From: Oscillospiraceae bacterium
Lineage (GTDB): Bacteria; Bacillota; Clostridia; Oscillospirales; Acutalibacteraceae
Direction: 5' to 3'
DNA: 64,000 nucleotides
NCBI GenBank assembly: GCA_015066515.1
Contig: SVOH01000005.1
Coordinates: forward strand, 1 to 64,000
Positions within the stretch are counted from its first letter, which is position 1, and every line of letters begins with the position of its first letter. Below are positions 43,697 to 54,200 of the stretch, one piece after another. The position numbers and the translations under genes were made by a program. A model generated the notes under the pieces. That model saw only the letters and a program-made list of their open reading frames with translations. It searched no databases and was not told where the DNA came from.

Positions 43697-43766
43697 TAAT
43701 TATATTATATTTTAAAATTATAAAACAAATTACTATTTTATGTAAATAAATTTTTAAGGTGATAAA

Positions 43767-44837
43767 ATGACAAAAAATCGCATTTTAAACTTACAACAAA
43801 GTTTAAAAGACACCGAAGCCTTCTGGATTACAAGCGGCTCTAATCGCTTTTATCTAACAGAATTTAATTCCAGCGCGGGCACAGTTTTGGTAACCAGAAC
43901 AAAAGCAGTGTTTTTTATAGATTTTCGATATTTTGAAAAAGCAAAGCATACTGTCACTAGCTGCGAGGTTGTGCTTTATGACAAAGGCGACAAGGGTATT
44001 TTTGAATTTTGCAAAGAAGAGAACATTAAAACAATCTTTGTTGAAACAGCCAACACAAGCATTGGCCAACACAAATATTTAAGTAATTTGTTCGAAGATA
44101 TAAAAATCTCTGATGATAATATTTTAGATACCTCGTTAAATATAATGCGTGCTGTCAAATCTGAAAAAGAGCTTAATTTTATATGCCAAGCTCAGTCACT
44201 TACCGAGCAAACGTTTGACTATATTTTACCTCGTATTTCGGTTGGAAAAACCGAGCGAGAAATTATGCTTGATATGGAATTTTTTATGCGCAGTCTTGGT
44301 GCTAGTGGTGTGTCGTTTGATTTTATTGTTGTGTCAGGTAATAACTCTTCCCTACCGCACGGTGTACCAACAGACAAAAAAATAGAAAACGGTGATTTTA
44401 TAACTATGGACTTCGGCGCAATTGTAAACGGTTATTGCAGTGATATGACACGCACCGTAGCAATAGGCTCGGTCACAGACGAACAAAAATTTGTTTATGA
44501 TACAACGCTTAAGGCACAACTTTCCGCTATAGAAAACATTAAAGCTGGAGTCGTTTGCGGCGATATTGATAAAGTTGCCCGAGATATAATTTACAATGCG
44601 GGGTATAAGGGTTGCTTTGGCCACGCACTAGGTCATAGTGTTGGTATAGATGTTCACGAAGCACCGAACCTAAGCCCTAACAACACTGCTGTTTTACAAG
44701 CCGGCAACGTTGTAACTGTAGAGCCCGGTATATACATCGAAAACAAATTCGGCGTAAGAATAGAAGATATGGTTTGTGTTACAGAAAACGGATGTGAAAA
44801 TCTTACAAAAAGTCCAAAAGAACTTATAATACTTTAA
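43767..44837 (+). CDS. Xaa-Pro peptidase (M24 family)
   Basis: 356 residues: an N-terminal creatinase-like domain (about 1-125) and a C-terminal pita-bread metallopeptidase domain. The five metal ligands are visible in TMDFGAIVNGYCSDMTRT (two Asp), GHALGHSVGIDVHE (His), VTVEPGIY (Glu) and GVRIEDM (Glu). It removes N-terminal residues preceding proline or cleaves X-Pro dipeptides. AAGGTGA lies before the ATG. Ends in a strong terminator. Confidence 0.93.
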   Translation: MTKNRILNLQQSLKDTEAFWITSGSNRFYLTEFNSSAGTVLVTRTKAVFFIDFRYFEKAKHTVTSCEVVLYDKGDKGIFEFCKEENIKTIFVETANTSIGQHKYLSNLFEDIKISDDNILDTSLNIMRAVKSEKELNFICQAQSLTEQTFDYILPRISVGKTEREIMLDMEFFMRSLGASGVSFDFIVVSGNNSSLPHGVPTDKKIENGDFITMDFGAIVNGYCSDMTRTVAIGSVTDEQKFVYDTTLKAQLSAIENIKAGVVCGDIDKVARDIIYNAGYKGCFGHALGHSVGIDVHEAPNLSPNNTAVLQAGNVVTVEPGIYIENKFGVRIEDMVCVTENGCENLTKSPKELIIL

Positions 44838-44872
44838 AAAAATCCCCTCATCGTAACGATGAGGGGATTTTT
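44838..44872. terminator. Bidirectional rho-independent terminator
   Basis: A perfect 16-bp stem (44838-44853 with 44857-44872), a TAA loop and T-runs on both sides. It separates the M24 peptidase from the convergent lipoprotein gene. Confidence 0.92.
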
Positions 44873-44873
44873 A

Positions 44874-45305
44874 TTACTTAGATTCATTATCAGTTTTGTT
44901 AGATTCGTACTCTGTGTAAATATCACACAACTCTAAATAAACATTCTCTCCGTCATCTACGGTATAAAATGTTTCAAAATCTTCACCCAAACAGCACGCA
45001 CCATTTTCATAGATTGTAAAAATTCCAAGCGTGGATTGATCCTCGTTATAAAAACACATATAAATGTACGCTGTGCCCATTTCTGCACGGGTAGTATCAT
45101 CTATATAAAGTGTATCAAAAACCTTCCACATTTTTTTAGCCGTCTTAGCATCATCTATAACAGTTTCGTACTGCGAACCGCCAATTGATTCTACTACACG
45201 AACACCCACAGGGTCAAAGTTGTCGTACTCGTCGCCGCAGCCTACTATACAAAACATCAAACAAACGCACAACACTATAGATAATATGTTTCTTAAACTC
45301 TTCAT
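44874..45305 (-). CDS. Small lipoprotein of unknown function
   Basis: 143 residues: signal peptide with a lipobox IVGC (C23), then an acidic, beta-rich domain (YETVIDDAKTAKKMWKVFDTLYID, TAYIYMCFYNEDQSTLGIFTIYENGACCL). I recognise no family. AAAGGGAA precedes the ATG. It lies 12 bases after a glycosyltransferase gene and is probably cotranscribed with it and the pseudokinase gene. Confidence 0.75.
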   Translation of the reverse strand: MKSLRNILSIVLCVCLMFCIVGCGDEYDNFDPVGVRVVESIGGSQYETVIDDAKTAKKMWKVFDTLYIDDTTRAEMGTAYIYMCFYNEDQSTLGIFTIYENGACCLGEDFETFYTVDDGENVYLELCDIYTEYESNKTDNESK

Positions 45306-45317
45306 AATATTCCCTTT

Positions 45318-46235
45318 CTACATCAAAATGTACTGCCCTATTAAACGAAGTCGTGTACATTTTTTAAAGCCATATTTATTTATGGTTTTAATTTTTTTAA
45401 ACTTGCACATATTTGGAATTTCACAATATTTTTTCAACAATTCATATTGATTAGGCTCAAGATCCTTGCCAAAATTTTTAAGAAAAGCTTTTGCCTGTGC
45501 ATAGGTTGCATTATAGTTTTTACGCACCTCTCCCAAGGTGGCAAGTTTTCTTTTTATAAAAGCCAATCCATAAGACGCCTTTGCGCCAACCTGATTTCCC
45601 GAATGCTGACGATATCGCATTGTTGCTTCTTTTATACACTCGACTCTGCCAAAAGCAGTCGCCACAAGGGAAAGCCACCAGTCGTGCATTATACACTCGC
45701 TTGGTATATCACCGCACTTGTTTTTCAACGCACGATTTATCATAACCGTGCATCCGGTTACGTTGTTTTGAACCAGTAACTGCGATAACGGCATTTCAAA
45801 GCACAACTTTTGAAAATCAAAAAAAGAATCCGAAATAAGATTAAGTTCGTGGTCTACAACAGCTAAATTTGTGTGAATCAAAACAGGTAAATCTTTGTTA
45901 CCGGACTCTACCCTTTTCATAACACTAAGTGTTTTTTCTACCTTGTCAGGATACCACACATCATCCTGGTCGCAAAACATAATATAATCATCATCACAAG
46001 ACGATAAAAGCATAGCAAAGTTTTGCTTTGCGCTACCGGTAGGCTCGCCTGTAATTACAGATATTTTATCGGGAAAACGAGTGCAAAAATCATTTATAAT
46101 ACCAACAGAATTATCGCTCGAGCCATCATCGCGAATAACAATTTTTATATCATTTACAGTTTGATTAAGCAGCGATTCAATCTGCTCTTTTAAATATTTT
46201 TCGCCATTATAAACGGCAAGCAAAATTGTAACCAA
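45318..46235 (-). CDS. Family 2 glycosyltransferase
   Basis: 305 residues: the GT-A start TILLAVYNGEKYLKEQIESLLNQT, IVIRDDGSSDNS near 31, the metal-binding FCDQDDVWYPDK near 86, and CIMHDWWLSLVATAFG near 178, all typical of rhamnosyl-/galactosyl-type transferases for surface glycans. The start is TTG with GAGGTG six bases upstream. Sugar donor unknown; the dTDP-rhamnose operon at 4.7-8.0 kb makes rhamnose possible. Confidence 0.87.
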   Translation of the reverse strand: MVTILLAVYNGEKYLKEQIESLLNQTVNDIKIVIRDDGSSDNSVGIINDFCTRFPDKISVITGEPTGSAKQNFAMLLSSCDDDYIMFCDQDDVWYPDKVEKTLSVMKRVESGNKDLPVLIHTNLAVVDHELNLISDSFFDFQKLCFEMPLSQLLVQNNVTGCTVMINRALKNKCGDIPSECIMHDWWLSLVATAFGRVECIKEATMRYRQHSGNQVGAKASYGLAFIKRKLATLGEVRKNYNATYAQAKAFLKNFGKDLEPNQYELLKKYCEIPNMCKFKKIKTINKYGFKKCTRLRLIGQYILM

Positions 46236-46260
46236 TCGCTACACCTCACGCGTTTTAAAA

Positions 46261-47985
46261 TCAGTTAAATAAATCGTTAAATCCACCATAGTCATTCTCG
46301 TCATCACTTCCGGGTTCTACAATATCACCCTCGTAAGAGTTAATGTATATGGTAACAATAATTTCGGCATTAACCGTTTCGTTGTACTCAGGTGTTTGTC
46401 GCAATACTACTCCCGGTGCTGACTCAGAGTCATACATTTCTTCAACTATGATATTCTCATATAAAAAGCCCTGTTTTAACAACTCCAGTTTTGCACTCAT
46501 TTCATCAAGACCTACTACGTTAGCAACAGTAAGCTCTTTAGGTCCAAGGCTAATTGTAACTTGAATTTCAGTTTCGTTTTGAACAGAGGCACCTGCCGCT
46601 ACCGATTGGTCACAAATCATACCGCGTTCATACTTGTCAGAAAACTCTTTGCCCTTTATAACAAACTTAAAACGCTCGTAATCTTCCTCATCTTCAAGCT
46701 GATAAAAATACTTGCCTGCAAGGTTTGGAACCTCGTACAAAATCACCGACTCAGCGGCGCCCGGATCAACCTCACCAATAGAATCCACATCGGGCATAGA
46801 GGCAATTTCAGAATTGTTAAATATCGGTTCATTTGTGCCAAAAATTTCGTCCTTAAAAACAATGCACAATACAATTGCTATTACCAAAAACAAAGCCGCT
46901 GTAACGCCTGCAGAAATTGCGGCGTATTTTACACTACCACCCTTAGATTTTGAAGATGGCTTATTATCTGTTTCTTTGGTAGGCTTATTTGCAGTGCGAT
47001 TATTTGCGGTGCGACGAATATTTTCTTGTGTTTCGCCATACACCAATTCGTTTTTAAAGGTATCGATATTTTTAGTTCGGTTTTGAACGTTTATTTGCAT
47101 ACCATTTGCCATTGCAACCAACACCTGACGCGGTAACTCATCGGCAAAGCGAGCCGGAATGGACAAAGTGTCTTGAGCAAGTCTTGCCTCAGCAGAAGGC
47201 GGAACCGTACCGATTATAACACGAAACAGCACGGCACTAAGGGCGTAAACGTCTGACGCCTCGCTGAGTTTTTCCTCAAGTTTACCATACTGCTCAGCGG
47301 CAGCATAACCACTGTAAAGCTCGGCAAAGCCGTTCGAATTTGCCATACGCAAACGTGGAATACAAATACCCGAAAATCTTAGTTTACCATCACGCCCAAC
47401 TATAATAGTTTCGGGCGAAATACCGCCATGTATAATTCCTTCATAATGAAGTCCGTTAAGTGTATCTATAAGCGGTAAAAACAATGGGCGGGCCTGTTCC
47501 CAACGAAGGCTACCGCCATTTTTTTCGAGAAAACTGTTTAAAGTAATACCCGACACTATAGGTGTTGCGGCATAAACTGTACCGTTTTCTTCAAAAACAG
47601 TCAAAACCGATATTATAGATTGAAGTTCGGTAGCGATAAGCTTTTTATTTATCTCGATAAAGTCCATTAGACCCTCGTTATAATAAAACTCATTACCCTC
47701 AACTACCGATACTGTTTTATCGGGATTACGTGTTGAAATGCCCTTAGGGAAGTACTCTTTTATATGTACTGCTTTTTCAGATGCGGTATCCCACGCAATA
47801 TATGTTATACCCTCAGCATTAATGCCCAACACCTTACCTATAACATATCGTTCTGAAAGCATAAATTTTACCGGAAGACAAGAACTGTCATTTTGGTATG
47901 ACATATCTGTTCCGCATATACTACATATTTTTTCTCCACTGTTGTCATTCATACAACCGGGACACAGTCTGTCGATATCTATCAT
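46261..47985 (-). CDS. Zinc-ribbon/PASTA transmembrane pseudokinase
   Basis: 574 residues: an N-terminal zinc ribbon (C8, C11, C21, C24), a Hanks-type kinase fold at about 45-290, a Ser/Lys-rich linker, one membrane segment at about 350-375, and two PASTA-like domains outside. The ATP lysine is kept (HIKEYFP), but the glycine loop is altered (LGINAEG), the HRD catalytic Asp is lost (HGGISPETI) and DFG reads FSG, so phosphotransfer is unlikely. PASTA domains bind muropeptides or beta-lactams. Start: the ATG at 47985 has TGGAGG five bases upstream; the frame to 48003 would include that site. Likely a regulatory receptor of the envelope. Confidence 0.85.
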   Translation of the reverse strand: MIDIDRLCPGCMNDNSGEKICSICGTDMSYQNDSSCLPVKFMLSERYVIGKVLGINAEGITYIAWDTASEKAVHIKEYFPKGISTRNPDKTVSVVEGNEFYYNEGLMDFIEINKKLIATELQSIISVLTVFEENGTVYAATPIVSGITLNSFLEKNGGSLRWEQARPLFLPLIDTLNGLHYEGIIHGGISPETIIVGRDGKLRFSGICIPRLRMANSNGFAELYSGYAAAEQYGKLEEKLSEASDVYALSAVLFRVIIGTVPPSAEARLAQDTLSIPARFADELPRQVLVAMANGMQINVQNRTKNIDTFKNELVYGETQENIRRTANNRTANKPTKETDNKPSSKSKGGSVKYAAISAGVTAALFLVIAIVLCIVFKDEIFGTNEPIFNNSEIASMPDVDSIGEVDPGAAESVILYEVPNLAGKYFYQLEDEEDYERFKFVIKGKEFSDKYERGMICDQSVAAGASVQNETEIQVTISLGPKELTVANVVGLDEMSAKLELLKQGFLYENIIVEEMYDSESAPGVVLRQTPEYNETVNAEIIVTIYINSYEGDIVEPGSDDENDYGGFNDLFN

Positions 47986-48040
47986 AACGACCTCCATAAA
48001 CATAATATGATTAGTGTATTATATCATAAAACAATCAAAA

Positions 48041-48733
48041 TTACAAGTTTTTACCGTCATCTGCTATTGGTAACAGTTTTTTAAACACACAGGTATGATG
48101 CTCAGTAATAACACGATCTTCGTGAAGTGAGCCAAAATACCAATGTCGATAATCGCACGAGCGACCGATTTCTTCAAGATATCCGTTAAGTTTGTTAACG
48201 CTATCATTATCTCCGCGTCGCAATAGCATTGCACTTTTTACACGTGACGGAGGCTCGTGGGTAATTATATAGTCAACCTTACAGCCGGCCTCATCAAGCA
48301 CTCGGGCACCATCGGCCATTTCGGCGGGAGTGGGTTCTTCTTCTCGCCACCAAAACCCTTGCGCTACACGCATATCCTTGTCGGTGCTCTCGCCGCCACC
48401 AAACGTAAAATATCTATTGCCCTCTATGTTAAAAATTTGTCCGCGTGTAAGGTGTAGCAGATTGCCTTTTATTCTATGCACCTTGCCGCCTTTCCAAACG
48501 GTTTCGCGACAGCGGTTTATTATGTCAAGGTTATCGTGTGTGCCTTCGACAAAAGCCGTAATAAATTTACGCTTTGCAAAAAATTTAATAACCTCTTTTT
48601 CCTGCTTTGAGCCGTTGAAAATATAACCAAAATCTCCACACACAATAAGAATATCTCCTCGACGAAGCTTACGAAACTCTTTATCATAAAGTCTTTCAAG
48701 GTCACCGTGCATATCACCGGTTATATAAACCAT
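48041..48733 (-). CDS. Calcineurin-like metallophosphoesterase
   Basis: 230 residues with all five metal-binding motifs: ITGDMHGD, VCGDFGYIF, EGTHDN, a FTFGGG block and YIITHEPPS. This is the metal-dependent phosphatase/phosphodiesterase fold; the substrate is not evident. GGTGAG precedes the ATG. It is upstream of the pseudokinase gene (55-bp gap) and may share its transcript. Confidence 0.88.
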   Translation of the reverse strand: MVYITGDMHGDLERLYDKEFRKLRRGDILIVCGDFGYIFNGSKQEKEVIKFFAKRKFITAFVEGTHDNLDIINRCRETVWKGGKVHRIKGNLLHLTRGQIFNIEGNRYFTFGGGESTDKDMRVAQGFWWREEEPTPAEMADGARVLDEAGCKVDYIITHEPPSRVKSAMLLRRGDNDSVNKLNGYLEEIGRSCDYRHWYFGSLHEDRVITEHHTCVFKKLLPIADDGKNL

Positions 48734-48774
48734 TTTCTCACCGCCTGATTAATATTTTTTTATAAAAATATCAC

Positions 48775-48803
48775 TTTATTTTTAATAACTTATGCTGTAT
48801 AAT
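48775..48803 (+). promoter_or_regulatory. Predicted promoter of the D,D-carboxypeptidase gene
   Basis: TATAAT at 48798-48803 with a weak TTTATT -35 at 48775-48780 (17-base spacer), about 32 bases before the ATG. Confidence 0.45.
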
Positions 48804-48834
48804 AATATCATAACATATTTTTAAGGAGATTTCT

Positions 48835-50151
48835 ATGCTTAAAAAGGTTTTTTCTGCATTTTTAATAATTTGTTTAATATTTTCACCCGTTCTTACCGTA
48901 AATGCCTACGAGCCATCAGGACTTACAATCACTGCTAACGCGGCAATGCTTGTATCACTTGATACAGATGAGGTATTATTCGAGAAAAATGCCGATCAAA
49001 AGGTGTACCCTGCCTCTATTACAAAAATTATGACTACTTTACTTATTTTAGAAAGTGAAAAATATAATCCCGAAGCTAAAATAGCTATGACTGAAGAGGC
49101 TCTCGACCTTATAAGCGGTACTGGAAGTAGTGTGTCATTACTTAAAGCGGGCGAAGAAATCACTCAGCTTGATCTTGTGTATATGGTTCTTATGTCATCT
49201 TACGGCGACTGCTCACTGCTCGCGGCTACCTACTATGGTGGAAGTGTTGACAATTTTGTAAATATGATGAACACGCGTGCTAACGAACTTGGTCTTACCG
49301 GTACGCATTATGAAAATCCAATAGGTCTTCACCACGAGCAAAACTACACCACCGCACGTGACACATACGTACTCACAAAATTTGCTTTGCAAAACGACAC
49401 CTTCAAAGAGGTTTGTGAAAGCACACGTCATACTGTAAACGCAAGTTTATCAGGCAAGAGAGTGCTTTCAACCACAAACTTTTTACAAGACAATACAACC
49501 AACTATTACTACACCTACGCAAAAGGTGTTAAAACAGGCTACACCGATGAGGCAGGACGCTGTCTCGTAAGCACGGCAAGCTACAACGGATATAACTATA
49601 TGTGTCTTGTATTTGGTTGCCCACCAAATGAAAAAAAGCACTTCACTGAAAGTTCAGATCTTTACCGTTGGGCGTTTAAAAACTTTGAATTCAAAAAGGT
49701 GGCCGATACCTCAAACCCTATAGCCGAGATTGGTGTTGATTTATCACTTGATACCGACTATGTATCACTTTATGTAGAAAAGGGATTTACCACTGTTTTA
49801 CCTAAAGACGCCGACGACTCTACCATTAGTATTGTGCCGCATCCTATTGACCAAAGGGTTGATGCACCTATAAAAAAAGGACAGGTGCTTGGTACAGCAG
49901 ACATCATCTATGCCGAGCAAGTAATAGGATCCGTTAATCTTATCGCTAACGAAAATATAGAAAAAAGTGCTATGCTTACAGCCATTCGCGCCGTTAAAAA
50001 TTTCTTCACCTCGTCTTATATGAAGGTGGTTTACATTATAATTGCCGCCGGCATACTTGTGTTTATACTTGCAATTATAAAACTAAACAGCAAAAGTTCT
50101 AAAAAGAGAAAAATTAAATACGTTCCTTATGATGAAAATAAAAAAAGATAA
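48835..50151 (+). CDS. D-alanyl-D-alanine carboxypeptidase (S11, DacF-like)
   Basis: 438 residues: a signal peptide, the S11 penicillin-binding domain with S61-x-x-K64 (PASITKIM) and the KTG box (GVKTGYTDEAGR), a C-terminal beta domain, and a C-terminal membrane anchor near 395-415 with a basic tail. It trims the terminal D-Ala from peptidoglycan stem peptides. The second motif, usually S-x-N, reads S-Y-G in MSSYGDCS, an unusual substitution. AAGGAG precedes the ATG; a strong terminator follows. Confidence 0.92.
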   Translation: MLKKVFSAFLIICLIFSPVLTVNAYEPSGLTITANAAMLVSLDTDEVLFEKNADQKVYPASITKIMTTLLILESEKYNPEAKIAMTEEALDLISGTGSSVSLLKAGEEITQLDLVYMVLMSSYGDCSLLAATYYGGSVDNFVNMMNTRANELGLTGTHYENPIGLHHEQNYTTARDTYVLTKFALQNDTFKEVCESTRHTVNASLSGKRVLSTTNFLQDNTTNYYYTYAKGVKTGYTDEAGRCLVSTASYNGYNYMCLVFGCPPNEKKHFTESSDLYRWAFKNFEFKKVADTSNPIAEIGVDLSLDTDYVSLYVEKGFTTVLPKDADDSTISIVPHPIDQRVDAPIKKGQVLGTADIIYAEQVIGSVNLIANENIEKSAMLTAIRAVKNFFTSSYMKVVYIIIAAGILVFILAIIKLNSKSSKKRKIKYVPYDENKKR

Positions 50152-50152
50152 C

Positions 50153-50183
50153 AAAAATCCCGACTTTAAAAGTCGGGATTTTT
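50153..50183. terminator. Bidirectional rho-independent terminator
   Basis: A perfect 14-bp stem (50153-50166 with 50170-50183), a TAA loop and a T-run. It separates the carboxypeptidase from convergent pfkA. Confidence 0.92.
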
Positions 50184-50187
50184 AATT

Positions 50188-51147
50188 TTATATTGCTGTT
50201 TCAAGTGCAATCTTAAGCATTTGCTGGTCAAGCTCCTTTGTAATTGTGAGCGCTTCTTCTATTTCGTAACTAACAACACTGCTACCCTGATAAGCAACCA
50301 CACGGTTTCCTTTACCCTTGTTAAGCAGTTGAACTGCTTCATATCCCATTTGAGTAGCACGAAGCCTATCTCGAAGGGTTGGGTTACCGCCGCGCTGAAC
50401 GTGACCTAGTATTGTTGCACGCGAATCAATATCGGTGGCCGCCATAATTTGCTTTGCGATATCTTCTACACCGCCAACGCCTTCAGCTACAATTACAATA
50501 AAATGCTTTTTGCCGTTTCGTTGTGCAGTTTTAATCTTGCGAATTATACTGTCCATGCCAACAGGAACTTCGGGTATCATAATTGCGGTAGCGCCTACGG
50601 CAATACCCGTTTGCACGGCTATATATCCCGCGTGTCTACCCATAACCTCAATAACACTACAGCGTTCGTGAGACTGTGCAGTGTCACGAATTTTGTCTAT
50701 CATTTCAACAGCAGTATTCATAGCGGTATCAAAGCCTATTGTATACTCTGTACAACCGATATCGTTATCTATTGTGCCCGGCACACCAATACATGGTACT
50801 CCGTGGCGCGAAAGCTGCAAAGCGCCTTTAAACGAGCCGTCGCCGCCGATTACCACAAGACCCTCTATTCCGTGCTTTTTGCAATTTTCAACTGCTTCTA
50901 ATACGCCCTCTTCTGTTCTAAACTTAGGGCAGCGAGCAGTATAAAGCACCGTACCACCACGATTTATAATGTCACAAACCGAACGTGAATCCATATCAAA
51001 AATATCATTTTCGATAAGACCTGCGTATCCGCGTCTTATACCTTTTACTGTCATCCCAAGTGAAATTGCAGTTCTAACTACGGCACGTACCGCAGCGTTC
51101 ATACCGGGAGCGTCGCCCCCGCTTGTTAAAACACCTATAGTTTTCAT
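50188..51147 (-). CDS. pfkA: ATP-dependent 6-phosphofructokinase
   Basis: 319 residues, the usual length of bacterial PfkA. Motifs: GVLTSGGDAPGMN at the N-terminus, VVIGGDGSFKGA near 100, and the catalytic PGTIDNDI near 123. It phosphorylates fructose 6-phosphate. The frame continues to a TTG at 51165, but the GGAG ribosome-binding site is inside that stretch, so the ATG at 51147 is chosen. Last gene of the hprK-to-pfkA run; it stands 69 bases after dnaE. Confidence 0.96.
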   Translation of the reverse strand: MKTIGVLTSGGDAPGMNAAVRAVVRTAISLGMTVKGIRRGYAGLIENDIFDMDSRSVCDIINRGGTVLYTARCPKFRTEEGVLEAVENCKKHGIEGLVVIGGDGSFKGALQLSRHGVPCIGVPGTIDNDIGCTEYTIGFDTAMNTAVEMIDKIRDTAQSHERCSVIEVMGRHAGYIAVQTGIAVGATAIMIPEVPVGMDSIIRKIKTAQRNGKKHFIVIVAEGVGGVEDIAKQIMAATDIDSRATILGHVQRGGNPTLRDRLRATQMGYEAVQLLNKGKGNRVVAYQGSSVVSYEIEEALTITKELDQQMLKIALETAI

Positions 51148-51216
51148 TTTGTATATCATCTCCAAAATATTGCCAAAGTATTATACACCATTAGTTTTGA
51201 AACTGCAACTGTTTTT

Positions 51217-54200
51217 TTACTTAGTGACTAGTTTTACATTGCTTTCTCCCAAAAGCTTTGATAACGAATCGGTAAGTGCTATTGACGACTCTACCTTTAA
51301 TCTGTCAGGTGCCATAATGCGTTTGTTTGTATCCTCACAAACGATTATTACATCCTGCCCACCCTTGTGTTTCGACAATATATCACAAACATCGTTAAAA
51401 ATAGGCGAATTCATACTTGGTATTTTTAAATATAGTGTTGTTGAAGGTTCGGTTCTTTGCGCACTTTCGGGAACAACCTCTACCGATTCACATACAAGCT
51501 CGGCGTCACGGTCTTCTCGCTCACTTACTTTACCATTAATTATAACAATACTACCCGGTACCATAATTGGTCTATAGTTCGCAAGAGTGGCCGAAAATAC
51601 AATAACATCTATAACGCCTGACGTATCCTCAATTGTAGTATAGGCAATAGTATTTTTATTTTTTAACTGCTTAAGTTTAATATCACCCAATACGCCAACA
51701 ATACTTATCCGTCTGCCGTCGGTGATTTTTTTAGAAATTATGTCAGCAATAGGAATAAATCTTGCGTTTTTTGCAAAGGTACGATAGCTATTCATAGGAT
51801 GCCCCGTCAAATACATACCTGTCGCTGCTTTTTCCATGGCAAGCAACTCGGCGCGAGGCATCTCTTCGATATGTGTAAGTTCAAAGCTCATATTATCGCT
51901 ACTACTGTCAAATAAATCCATTTGATTTTTAGAAGAAAAACGCTCGGTTTCCTCAACAACCGACAAAACCTTATCAATATTGTATAGCATTTTGCGTCGG
52001 TTATCCTCTAAAGTGTCCATAGCGCCGCTTTTTATAAGTCCTTCAAGTGCACGACGATTAAAGTTATGACTATAGTTACGGGAACAAAAATCATACATAG
52101 AGGTATATTTCCCATTTTTACGCTCAGCTATAAGTTGATTTATGAGATTTGAACCAAGGTTTTTTATGGCCAATAATCCAAAACGGATATTTTTATCGCT
52201 TGCTGTAAAATTCTCATAGCTGTCGTTTACCGACGGCGGTAAAATTTTTATACCCATACGCTTGCACTCGGTAGTATATTGCGATATTTTACCCGCACTA
52301 TCAAGAACGCTGGTAAGAAGCGCCGCAAAATATTCGGTAGGATAGTGGCACTTTAAATATGCTGTTCGATACGCTACAACAGCGTAAGCCGCTGCATGAG
52401 ATTTGTTAAATGCATATGAGCTAAAAGCCGAAATCTCATCAAAAAGCTTTTCTGCTACCGACTCGCTGACACCGCGATTTACCGCACCTTCACATATTAC
52501 GTTGCCGTTTTCATCCTTTTCACCATAGATAAAAGCGTTGCGTTCGCGGGCTAAAACATCGTGCTTTTTCTTTGACATTGCACGACGCACAATATCTGCA
52601 CGACCCAGCGAATACCCTGCAAGACTGCGAAATATCTGCATCACCTGCTCTTGATAAACAATACAACCGTAAGTTACGTTGAGTATGGGCTCGAGTAGTG
52701 GAGTGTCGTATTTTACATCGCTAGGATTATGACGGTTATGAATATATCTAGGTATAGAATCCATCGGTCCAGGTCGGTAAAGAGAAATAATCGCAATCAA
52801 GTCCTCTATCGTTTCGGGGCGAAATTTACGCATTACATTTTTCATTCCATCCGATTCGAACTGAAATACGCCATCGGTATAACCGTCGCCCATCATTTTA
52901 AAGGTAGCCGCATCATCAAGCGGAATTTTTTCTATATCAAACTGAGGATTTTTCTTTCTTATGTCATTTTGTGTGTCCTCAATTACGGTAAGGTTGCGCA
53001 ACCCCAAAAAGTCCATTTTAAGAAGGCCCAACTCGTCGAGTGCAGTCATAGTGTACTGCGTCACTACCGATTCATCATTTGTGGCGAGCGGAACATAGTC
53101 GCTAACAGGACGGTCAGATATAACCACTCCTGCCGCATGTGTCGAAGCGTGACGAGGCATACCCTCCAGCTTGATTGCCATATCAATCAAATCTTTTATA
53201 AGTGTGTCGCCATCATAAAGATTTTTAAGTTCTTTTGAGCCTGCAAGTGCTCGCTCAAGCGTCATACCTGGTGACTGCGGTATCAACTTTGCCGTTTTAT
53301 CACAGGTGGCATACGGTATGTCCATAGCGCGACCAACATCGCGCACAGCTGCCCGCGCCGCCATAGTACCAAAAGTTACTATTTGGGCAACGTGATCGTC
53401 ACCGTATTTTTCTATTACGTAATCTATAACCTTTTGACGATTCACATAACAAAAATCTACGTCAAAATCAGGCATAGAAACACGCTCTGGATTTAAAAAG
53501 CGCTCAAAAAGCAGGTTGTATTTAATTGGGTCGACACCTGTAATACCAATACAATATGCCGCAAGACTACCCGCACCGGAACCACGCCCGGGACCTACGG
53601 GTATATTATGTGTTTTTGCATAGTTTATAAAATCCCAAACTATAAGATAATAATCAACATACCCCATTTTATTAATAACCGACAATTCATATTCAAGCCT
53701 GTCGGTCACTTCTTTTGCAGGGCTATTACCATAATTTTTATACAGTCCATCATAGCATTTGCGTCTAAAATACTCATAATGGTCTTCCCCACCCGTATCA
53801 AAAAAAGGTAATTTAATCTTACCAAATTCAAACTCAACATTGCATCTGTCGGCTATTTTCTGTGTGTTTGATATGGCATCAGGTAATGTTGGGAACGCAT
53901 TTCGCATTTCTTGCTCGGTTTTTAAATAAAACTCTTCTGTTTGAAATTCGAGATTGTTTTTATCGCCTATTTTACTGCCTGTTTGTACGCACAGTAAAAC
54001 CTTGTGCATAAAGCTATCGTCTTTTTCAATATAATGGACATCGTTTGTAGCAACAAGCGGTATATTCAATTCTCGTGAAAGTCTTTGAACATAAGCATTA
54101 ACGGTTGCCTGTTCCTTTATTCCGTGGTCCTGTATTTCTAAAAAGTAATTATCTTCACCAAATATATTTTTATACCAAAGGGCTGTTTCTTTGGCTTTTT

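Noticed and set aside
46261-47985. Ordinary active PASTA Ser/Thr kinase
   Set aside because: Catalytic Asp of HRD and the DFG Asp are both replaced, so an active kinase call is not supported.
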